Source of the DNA: Sphingomonas sp. BK235
GTDB lineage: Bacteria; Pseudomonadota; Alphaproteobacteria; Sphingomonadales; Sphingomonadaceae
Assembly (NCBI RefSeq): GCF_004345855.1
Contig: NZ_SLXN01000006.1
Span: 268,600 to 332,599 of the forward strand
DNA: 64,000 bases
Direction of reading: 5' to 3'
Shown here: positions 58,270 to 64,000 of the stretch, piece after piece
How positions within the stretch are numbered: the stretch's first letter is position 1
Layout of the letters: every line of letters starts with the position of its first letter
Made by a program: the position numbers and the translations under genes
Notes under the pieces: model-generated
Seen by the model: the letters and a program-made list of their open reading frames with translations, nothing else
Databases searched by the model: none
What the model was told of the DNA's origin: nothing

Positions 58270-58904
58270 GCGAGGTCCTCGAGCGCGGTGATATACTGGC
58301 GGGCGTCCTCGCCCACCGCCCCGGCCGACTTGCCAGGGCGGTAGAGGTTGGAGCCGAGCCCGAAGCCGTCGGCGCCCGCGGCGCGCCACTCGGCCATGTT
58401 GTGCGGGGTGATGCCGCCGACCGCGAGCATCCGCGTCGCCTTGGGCAGCACCGCGCGCTGCGCCTTGAGGAAGGCGGGGGTGGTGCCGTCGGCGGGGAAG
58501 AGCTTGAGCGCGGTGGCGCCCGCGGCGAGCGCGGCGAAGCCCTCGCTGGGGGTGAAATAGCCGGGCAGCGACACCAGCCCGGCGGCGACGCTCGCGCGGA
58601 TCACCTCCGGGTTGGTGTTGGGCGAGACGATCAGCGTGCCGCCCGCGTCGCGCACGCGCGCGACGTCGTCGGTAGTGAGCACGGTGCCGGCGCCGACCAT
58701 CGCGCGCCCGGCGAGCCGCTCGGCGAGCAAACGGATGCTCTCGATCGGCTCGGGCGAGTTGAGCGGCACCTCCAGCAGCGTGAAGCCCGCCTCCACCAGC
58801 GCGTCGCCCACCGCGGGCGCCTCGGCCGGGGTGAGGCCGCGCAGGATCGCCACCAGCGGCGCCTGGCGGAAAGCGGCGTCGAACGTCGCGAGGTTATCGG
58901 TCAT
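58266..58904 (-). CDS. dgoA: 2-dehydro-3-deoxy-6-phosphogalactonate aldolase
   Basis: This 212-residue class I aldolase of the KDPG/KDPGal family has VAILRGLTPAEAPAVGDALVEAG, MVGAGTVLTTDDVARVRDAG, SPNTNPEVIRA and ALKLFPAD with the Schiff-base Lys, and AVGGITPHNMAEWRAAGADG. It splits KDPGal into pyruvate and glyceraldehyde 3-phosphate. KDPGal, not KDPG, is inferred from the neighbouring DgoK. Overlaps dgoK. Confidence 0.88.
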   Translation of the reverse strand: MTDNLATFDAAFRQAPLVAILRGLTPAEAPAVGDALVEAGFTLLEVPLNSPEPIESIRLLAERLAGRAMVGAGTVLTTDDVARVRDAGGTLIVSPNTNPEVIRASVAAGLVSLPGYFTPSEGFAALAAGATALKLFPADGTTPAFLKAQRAVLPKATRMLAVGGITPHNMAEWRAAGADGFGLGSNLYRPGKSAGAVGEDARQYITALEDLA

Positions 58905-59779
58905 CGGGTCATCTCCCACAGCCGGTGGATCCCGGCGGCGAAGGCGCGCTCGCTGTCGAGCGCCAGAGCGGTGCCGCCGCACGCGTCGATCGCGGCGGCG
59001 TAGAGCGTGGCGAGGTCGCCGCTGGCGAGCAGCTGGACCGGGCGCCCCTTGAGGTCGGTGCGCGCGCCGACGTCGGCGCCGATCAGCACGCCGCTGGCGA
59101 AGCTGGCGGCGTCGACCGCGTCGAGCCGGTCGAGCAGCACGCGCGCGCGCACCTCGAACAAGGCGACGGTGAGGTCGCGCGCGCCCGCGCCGCGCGCGAC
59201 GCCGGCGCGGAAGGCGGCGCCGTCGGCGACCGGCCCGTCGAGCATCGCGCTGAGGATGCCGTGACCGCGCAGCAGCGCGAACAGCTCGCCGGTCAGCGCG
59301 GTGGCGACGTCGGTGATCTGACCCGCATTGGTGGCGATCCACTTGTTGTGCGTGCCGGGCTGGCAGAACAAAGCGTCGGCGGGGGCGAGGCCGGCTTCAA
59401 GCGCGCCGAGCACCTGCACCTCTTCGCCGCGCATCACGTCGGCGCGCTCGCCGCCGCGCAGCGCGACGCCGGGCAGCAGCACGGCGCCGGCATCAGGCAG
59501 GCGCAGCGCGCCCGCGGCGAGCGCGGCGAGGTCGGCGGGGGCGTCGACATAGGGCACCTCGCGCCAGCCGCGGTTCGAGCCGACCATGCCGGCGGCGATC
59601 ACGGGCAGGTCGCCGAGCCGCGCGCGCAGCGCCGCCAGCTCCGCGGGGTAATCATCGGCGGTGAGCGCGAGCACCCCGCGCGAGTCGCGCACCGCCTCGC
59701 CCAACGTCCCGTCCGCCGCCACGCGCCACGCGCGGCGGTTGGTCGTGCCCCAGTCGATGGCGATATAGTCGCCCGCCAC
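58901..59779 (-). CDS. dgoK: 2-dehydro-3-deoxygalactonokinase
   Basis: This 292-residue sugar-acid kinase of the DgoK family has IAIDWGTTNRRAWRV at the N-terminus, AAGMVGSNRGWREVPYVDAP, LFCQPGTHNKWIAT and TALTGELFALL. It phosphorylates KDGal at C6 with ATP. It starts at GTG after GGGGAGG and is the first gene of the four-gene minus-strand operon. It is divergent from the SMP-30 lactonase gene with a shared operator-like site between them. Confidence 0.9.
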   Translation of the reverse strand: MAGDYIAIDWGTTNRRAWRVAADGTLGEAVRDSRGVLALTADDYPAELAALRARLGDLPVIAAGMVGSNRGWREVPYVDAPADLAALAAGALRLPDAGAVLLPGVALRGGERADVMRGEEVQVLGALEAGLAPADALFCQPGTHNKWIATNAGQITDVATALTGELFALLRGHGILSAMLDGPVADGAAFRAGVARGAGARDLTVALFEVRARVLLDRLDAVDAASFASGVLIGADVGARTDLKGRPVQLLASGDLATLYAAAIDACGGTALALDSERAFAAGIHRLWEMTR

Positions 59780-59796
59780 GCATCCTCCCCAATCTA

Positions 59797-59812
59797 TTTG
59801 TAAGACATAAAC
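59797..59812. promoter_or_regulatory. Candidate operator shared with the permease/galM promoter region
   Basis: TTTGTAAGACATAAAC contains, on the minus strand, TATGTCTTACAA. The divergent region at 62655 has TATGTCTGACTA on the plus strand, matching at 10 of 12 positions. The GTCT(T/G)AC core is like sites of GntR-family repressors. It lies between dgoK and the lactonase gene. Confidence 0.45.
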
Positions 59813-59873
59813 CGCTGTGCGATCAGGTCAAGACGGAGTCGGCCCGGAGCGGCCGGCGCAGGTGAGGAGAGGC

Positions 59874-60755
59874 ATGATGCTCGACGAGGTGACGACATTG
59901 TGGCGCGGGGCGGCGTCGCTGGGCGAGGGGCCGGCCTGGGATCCCGCGCGTAACCTGCTGTGGTTCGTGGATATCAAGAAGCGGCGCGTGCATCGCTACG
60001 ATCCCGCCGACGGTGCCGTGACGCAATGGGACGCGCCGGCGCAGGTCGGCTGGGTGCTCCCCGCGGACGACGGCGCGCTGATCGTCGGTCTCCAGACCGG
60101 GCTGTCGCGATTCGATCCGGCGGACGGCAGCTTCACGCATCTCGCCGAGGTCGAGCCCGAGCTGCCGGGCAACCGCCTCAACGACGCCACGGTGGCGCCC
60201 GATGGGGCGATCTATTTCGGCTCGATGGACGACGGCGAGAGCGCGGTGACCGGTCGCGTCCACCGCTGGGATGGCAAGGCGGCGGTGGCGACCGCGATCC
60301 CCGCGGTGGCGATCACCAACGGCCCCGGTATCACGCCGGACGGGCGGACGCTCTACCACGTCGACACGGTCGGCGGGGTGATCCACGCGGTCGAGCTCGC
60401 GCCCGACGGCACGACGGGCGCGATGCGCGAGTTCGCGCGGATCGATCCGGTCGACGGTCACCCCGACGGCGTGACGGTCGATTCGGCGGGCAATGTCTGG
60501 GTCGGGCTATGGGGCGGCTGGCGCGCGCGGCTCTACTCGCCCGCGGGTGCGATCCTGCGCGAGGTGCGGATCCCGGCGTCGAACGTCACCAAGGTGGCGC
60601 TCGGCGGCGCCGACCTGCGCACCGCTTATGTGACGACCGCGAGCGTCGGTCTCGACGACGCCGCACGCGCGGCACAGCCCGAGGCTGGGGGGCTGTTCAG
60701 CTTCGCGGTCGAGGTGCCGGGCCAGCCGCTGCCGCCGGCACGAGCGGGCGGGTGA
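59874..60755 (+). CDS. SMP-30/gluconolactonase-like sugar lactonase
   Basis: This 293-residue six-bladed beta-propeller has the metal site and catalytic regions of the SMP-30 family: SLGEGPAWDPARNLLWFVD, NRLNDATVAPDGAIYFGSMD, GITPDGRTLYHVDTVG and DGHPDGVTVDSAGNVWVGLW. It should open galactono-1,4-lactone (and related lactones) made by the dehydrogenase. Start at the first of two adjacent ATGs after GAGGAGAGG. It is divergent from dgoK. Confidence 0.9.
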   Translation: MMLDEVTTLWRGAASLGEGPAWDPARNLLWFVDIKKRRVHRYDPADGAVTQWDAPAQVGWVLPADDGALIVGLQTGLSRFDPADGSFTHLAEVEPELPGNRLNDATVAPDGAIYFGSMDDGESAVTGRVHRWDGKAAVATAIPAVAITNGPGITPDGRTLYHVDTVGGVIHAVELAPDGTTGAMREFARIDPVDGHPDGVTVDSAGNVWVGLWGGWRARLYSPAGAILREVRIPASNVTKVALGGADLRTAYVTTASVGLDDAARAAQPEAGGLFSFAVEVPGQPLPPARAGG

Positions 60756-60816
60756 GCGGGGCAGGGGAGGCAGAGGCAGGCTGGGATTGGGGCGGGGCCG
60801 TCCCGCCTCCCCTTCC

Positions 60817-61158
60817 GTCATCCCGGACGTGTTCCGGGGATCCACCCCTCCGCGAAACGACGCCGTGAGAGTGCGCGGAACGGTGGGTCCGGACCCAAAA
60901 AGGTTCATTGTCGCGGAAGCGGCTTGCTCCCGTCATCCCGGGCTCGACCCGGGATCCATGGTGCCGCGAGAGCCGCCGGCGTTGCTCTCGTGGAGGAATG
61001 GATCCCGGCGCGAGGCCGGGATGACGATGAGGGAAGAGAAAGTGGCCTCCCTCATCGCAGCGTATCACCCGTGAAAAGCAGCGGAAGATCAGAAGGCCGA
61101 AGATGCAGGCCGCCTTTTGGGTCCGGACCCGTGGATCCCGGAACAAGTCCGGGATGAC
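60817..61158. repeat. Outer REP arms enclosing MITE-like copy 3
   Basis: REP arm at 60817-60844 (GTCATCCCGGACGTGTTCCG...) and inverted arm at 61131-61158 (...AACAAGTCCGGGATGAC) flank the 246-bp element. The stretch from the lactonase to the permease terminator (60756-61224) contains only repeats and no gene. Confidence 0.75.
60885..61130. repeat. MITE-like composite element, copy 3
   Basis: About 246 bp is bounded by GGGTCCGGACCCAAAAAGG (60885-60903) and CCTTTTGGGTCCGGACCC (61113-61130), inverted except for one extra A. It contains an inner REP pair (GTCATCCCGGGCTCGACCCG...CGGGATGAC) and GATGAGGGAAGAGAAAGTGG. It aligns end to end with copy 2 at 21356-21599. Confidence 0.8.
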
Positions 61159-61224
61159 GGTAGAGGGGGCGCAGTTGGATCTCGCGGGGAGGATCGACGG
61201 CGTCCTCGTCGCTCTCGCACCCCG

Positions 61225-61270
61225 CAAAACCGAACGGCCGGCGCTCCCCCGAGGGAACACCGGCCGTCCG
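61225..61270 (-). terminator. Rho-independent terminator of the permease gene
   Basis: On the minus strand CGGACGGCCGGTG pairs with GCGCCGGCCGTTCG with small imperfections, followed by GTTTTGC. It lies 26 bp past the permease stop. Confidence 0.75.
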
Positions 61271-61296
61271 AACATCGTCAGGTCGCCCCGCCGCCC

Positions 61297-62616
61297 TCAG
61301 TCGGCGGTCTCCTGCGCCGCGCTGTCGGGGAAGGCGTTGGTCGCCTTGGCGCCCCAGAGCGCGTAGAACAGGATGTACAGCTCGCACGCCGCGGTCAGCA
61401 GGAACGAGGGCTGGAGCCCGAACATATCGGCCAGCTTGCCCTGCACCACCACCAGCGCGCCGCCGGCGATCGCCATGATGAGCAGCCCCGATCCCTCCTC
61501 GGTGAGCGGCCCCAGCCCCTTGATCCCCAGCGTGAAGATCGTCGGGAACATGATCGAGTGGAACAGCCCCACCGCGATCAGCGACCACATCGCCGCCGGA
61601 CCGGTGGTGAAGACGGTGACCAGCATCACGACGAAGGCGCCGATCGAGAAGGCCGCGAGCACCGTCTCGGCCGGGATGCGCTGCATGATCGCGGAGCCGA
61701 CGAAGCGCCCCACCATCATCCCGCCCCACAGCAGCGTCAGGTAACGCCCCGCCTGCTCGGGGGTGACGTCGGCGATGGTGGGCTGGCTGACGAAGTTCAC
61801 GAACAGGTTGGCGACGCCGATCTCGGCGATCAGATAGATGAAGATCGCGGGGATGCCGAAGACCAGGTTGCGGTGCTTCCACAGCGAGTGGTGCTTGCGC
61901 TCCTCCTTGGCGAGCCGGCTGGTCGCCGACCCCATCGCGGGCAGCGGGAAGCGCGCGATCACCACCGCGAGCACGACCAGCACGATCGCCACCAGCACAT
62001 AGGGCAGGATCACCGACTGCGCGTCGGCGAGCCGCTCGGCCTCGGTCAGCACCGTGCCCGTCTGCGCGGTGCCACCCTTGGAGCGGCCCAGGATCAGATA
62101 GGCGCCGAACAGCGGCGCCAGCATCGTCCCCGCCGAGTTGAGCGCCTGCACCAGGTTGAGCCGCGACGAGGCGGTCTCGGGCGGGCCGATCACCGCGACA
62201 TAGGGGTTGGCGGCGACCTGGAGCAGCGTGATGCCGCTCGCGATCACGAACAGCATCACCAGCGTGACGCCATAAGAGGGCAGGCTGGCGGCGAGCACCA
62301 TGCCCAGCGCCCCCAGCGCCATGACGATCAGTCCGGTGACGAGCGACCGCTGATAGCCGATCCGCTCGATCAGCTTGGCCGAGGGGATCGAGGCGAAGAA
62401 ATAGGCGATGAACCACACGCTCTCGATCAGCGTGGTCTGGGTGTAGTTCAGGTCGAACACGCTGCGCAGGTGCGGCAGCAGCGTGTTGTTGATCACGGTG
62501 ATGAAGCCCCACATGAAGAAGAGGCTGGCCAGCAGCGTCAGCGCCGGGCGATAGGAGACGGCACCGCCACCTCCCGTCGCGACAACGCCGCTGGAAATCG
62601 GTGGTCCGGCCATCAT
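61297..62616 (-). CDS. FucP/GluP-type sugar:H+ symporter (MFS)
   Basis: This 439-residue MFS transporter of the fucose/glucose/galactose permease group has about 12 helices, with LASLFFMWGFITVINNTLLP near the N-terminus, QVAANPYVAVIGPPETASSR and SIMFPTIFTLGIKGLGPLTE characteristic of FucP-like carriers. It probably imports the galactose or arabinose used by the cluster. AAGGAGAGG precedes two adjacent ATGs (62616 and 62613); the first is annotated. Divergent from galM. Confidence 0.88.
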   Translation of the reverse strand: MMAGPPISSGVVATGGGGAVSYRPALTLLASLFFMWGFITVINNTLLPHLRSVFDLNYTQTTLIESVWFIAYFFASIPSAKLIERIGYQRSLVTGLIVMALGALGMVLAASLPSYGVTLVMLFVIASGITLLQVAANPYVAVIGPPETASSRLNLVQALNSAGTMLAPLFGAYLILGRSKGGTAQTGTVLTEAERLADAQSVILPYVLVAIVLVVLAVVIARFPLPAMGSATSRLAKEERKHHSLWKHRNLVFGIPAIFIYLIAEIGVANLFVNFVSQPTIADVTPEQAGRYLTLLWGGMMVGRFVGSAIMQRIPAETVLAAFSIGAFVVMLVTVFTTGPAAMWSLIAVGLFHSIMFPTIFTLGIKGLGPLTEEGSGLLIMAIAGGALVVVQGKLADMFGLQPSFLLTAACELYILFYALWGAKATNAFPDSAAQETAD

Positions 62617-62654
62617 CCTCTCCTTGTGACGCGCGGAACTGGCTTGCGCGTGCT

Positions 62655-62675
62655 CGATATGTCTGACTATATTCC
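62655..62675. promoter_or_regulatory. Candidate operator between permease and galM
   Basis: CGATATGTCTGACTATATTCC holds a near palindrome around GTC-T-GAC with ATAT on both sides and shares TATGTCTkACwA with the site at 59797. It sits in the divergent permease-galM promoter region, 39 bp before the permease start. Confidence 0.45.
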
Positions 62676-62758
62676 GGGTCACCGCCGGGTCAATGCGGAA
62701 ACGCCGCGCATCGGCGGTCCTGCGACGCGCGCGGCAGGACGTTCGGGAGAGGTCGGCA

Positions 62759-63904
62759 ATGACGAGGTTGGCTGCGTGGAGCGGGTGGACGATGGCGGCC
62801 GGCAGCCTGCTGGCGGCGGCGGGCGCTGACGCCGCGACCGCGAAGCGCGAGGCGTTCGGCCAATTGCCCGACGGCACCGCGGTCGAGGCGGTGGTGCTCA
62901 GCGGCAACAACGGCGTCAGCGCGCGCGTGATGACGCTCGGCGCGACGCTCCAGTCGCTCAACGTGCCGGGGCGCGACGGCAAGGTGGCCGACATCACGCT
63001 CGGCTATGACGACGCCGCCAGCTACGTCACCAAGCCCAATTTCTGGGGCCAGACCGTCGGCCGCTACGCCAACCGCATCCGCGGCGGCAAGTTCGCGCTC
63101 GACGGCAAGACCTATCAGCTGCCGCTCAACGACAAGACCAACTCGCTCCATGGCGGCACCAAGGGCTTCGACAAGGTGATCTGGAAGATCACCGAGGTGA
63201 CGTCCGGGCCGAAGGCGAGCGTCACCATGGTGATGACCAGCCCGGCGGGTGACCAGGGCTATCCCGGCACGCTCCAGGTGACCGCGACCTACAGCCTCGA
63301 CGACGCCGGTTCGCTGACGATCGACCTCGGCGCCAAGACCGACGCGCCGACGATCGTCAACCTCACCAACCACGCGCTGTTCGACATGGCGGGCGAGGGC
63401 TCGGCCGGCGGCATCTACGCGCAGAAGCTGACGATCCCGGCGAAGCGCTACACGCCGGTCGACGCCACGCTGATTCCGACCGGCGAGCTCAAGCCGGTGG
63501 CGGGCACGGTGTTCGATTTCACGCAGGGGCGGATCGTCGGCGCGGGCGTGCGCGACGGGCGCGACCCGCAGATCGTGATCGGGCGCGGCTACGATCATAA
63601 TTTCGTGCTCGACAAGGGCGCCACCAAGGACCCGCAGCTCGCCGCGCGGCTGGAGGATCCGGTGTCCGGGCGCGTGCTCGAGCTGCTCACCACCGAGCCG
63701 GGGGTGCAATTCTACTCGGGCAACTTCCTCGACGGCTCGCTGGTCGGCAAGTCGGGCCACGTCTATCGCATGGGCGACGGCATCGCGCTGGAGCCGCAGA
63801 AATTCCCGGACACGCCCAACCAGCCGGCGTTCGGCTCGGCGCGCGTCGATCCGGGCAAGCCCTACCATCATATCATGGTCTTCCGCGTCTCGACGGCGCG
63901 CTGA
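62759..63904 (+). CDS. galM: Periplasmic aldose 1-epimerase (galactose mutarotase)
   Basis: This 381-residue protein has a signal peptide (about 1-26, ending ADAATA) and a GalM fold: GQTVGRYANRIRGGKFALDG, NSLHGGTKGFDKVIW (catalytic His), NLTNHALFDMAGEG with second His, GYDHNF, and TTEPGVQFYSGNFLDG with the catalytic Glu. It interconverts alpha and beta anomers, here in the periplasm, before uptake. GGGAGAGG precedes the ATG. Confidence 0.9.
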   Translation: MTRLAAWSGWTMAAGSLLAAAGADAATAKREAFGQLPDGTAVEAVVLSGNNGVSARVMTLGATLQSLNVPGRDGKVADITLGYDDAASYVTKPNFWGQTVGRYANRIRGGKFALDGKTYQLPLNDKTNSLHGGTKGFDKVIWKITEVTSGPKASVTMVMTSPAGDQGYPGTLQVTATYSLDDAGSLTIDLGAKTDAPTIVNLTNHALFDMAGEGSAGGIYAQKLTIPAKRYTPVDATLIPTGELKPVAGTVFDFTQGRIVGAGVRDGRDPQIVIGRGYDHNFVLDKGATKDPQLAARLEDPVSGRVLELLTTEPGVQFYSGNFLDGSLVGKSGHVYRMGDGIALEPQKFPDTPNQPAFGSARVDPGKPYHHIMVFRVSTAR

Positions 63905-63917
63905 CCCGGAGCGAGCG

Positions 63918-64000
63918 ATGACTGAGAGCACAACACCGCCGGCGCTGCGCAGCCGGGCGTGGTTCGACAATCCCGCGAACATCGACATGACCGCGCTGTA
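63918..64000 (+). CDS. IlvD/Edd-family sugar-acid dehydratase (partial, cut by the window end)
   Basis: The 27 complete codons read MTESTTPPALRSRAWFDNPA then NIDMTAL. RSRAWFDNP..xDMTALY is the N-terminus of the arabonate/galactonate-type dehydratases of the IlvD/Edd family, which use an Fe-S cluster. This would supply the KDGal-forming step missing from the rest of the cluster. It lies 13 bp after galM with GGAGCGAG before its ATG. Only the N-terminus is visible. Confidence 0.8.
   Translation, partial: MTESTTPPALRSRAWFDNPANIDMTAL

Overview
The window is GC-rich, densely coded chromosomal DNA from an alphaproteobacterium, almost certainly Sphingomonas or a close relative in the Sphingomonadaceae. 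Supporting evidence: a serine palmitoyltransferase/acyl carrier/ceramide-reductase cluster for sphingolipids, a PhyR-NepR-EcfG general stress response locus, CtrA with a CtrA box and a GANTC site, the argS-SPOR-nagZ-scpAB-tatABC order, a large TonB-dependent receptor, and many short palindromic repeats of the kind common between sphingomonad genes. No tRNA, rRNA, CRISPR array, phage or transposase gene was found. The window reads as core chromosome, not a mobile island.

Layout. 1-5.8 kb: end of argS, a SPOR-domain protein, a MipA-like porin, nagZ, scpA/scpB and tatABC. 6-11 kb: the general stress response locus, with a small entericidin, a probable stress-induced small RNA, a PhyP-like degenerate histidine kinase, nepR, phyR, a tiny membrane protein, ecfG, and a second NepR-like mini-gene just before glnE. 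11-24 kb: glnE, bcp, an M23 peptidase, erpA, xth, outer-membrane and small secreted proteins, a GNAT protein, a desaturase and lptFG. 24.6-31.8 kb: a hybrid kinase, spt-acp-cerR behind proB, and obgE. 31.9-46 kb: a TonB receptor, an arylamine N-acetyltransferase, assorted small proteins, glnA-glnB, and a CAP lipoprotein, an M15 peptidase, an RluA-type synthase, ArfB and a DUF1996 protein. 46.4-56 kb: fRMsr, an M28 peptidase, a Usp protein, pdhC and lpdA with two small genes between them, membrane proteins and ctrA. 56.3-64 kb: a sugar-acid catabolic cluster that fits oxidative (De Ley-Doudoroff) D-galactose degradation, possibly with an L-arabinose side branch.

How the genes work together. 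At 6-11 kb, the partner-switch proteins PhyR, NepR and EcfG sit with a kinase-like protein that lacks recognisable ATP-binding boxes. EcfG-type promoters (GGAAC, 16-17 nt, GTT) precede nepR and a roughly 105-nt minus-strand transcript made of two hairpins with C-rich loops, reminiscent of Caulobacter GsrN. Weaker matches precede the entericidin, the tiny membrane protein and the NepR-like mini-gene. At 56-64 kb, galactose dehydrogenase, SMP-30 lactonase, an IlvD/Edd dehydratase (cut by the window end), KDGal kinase and KDPGal aldolase form a complete route, with a FucP-type permease and a periplasmic GalM. Two divergent promoter regions share the motif TATGTCT[T/G]AC[A/T]A, a likely common operator. 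glnB has a sigma-54-type promoter, as expected for nitrogen control of glnBA.

Intergenic repeats are prominent. Several REP-like inverted pairs occur. At three loci (10.4-10.8, 21.3-21.7 and 60.8-61.2 kb) they enclose a roughly 200-250 bp element with GGGTCCGGACCCAAAAGG-type terminal inverted repeats, which itself encloses another REP pair.
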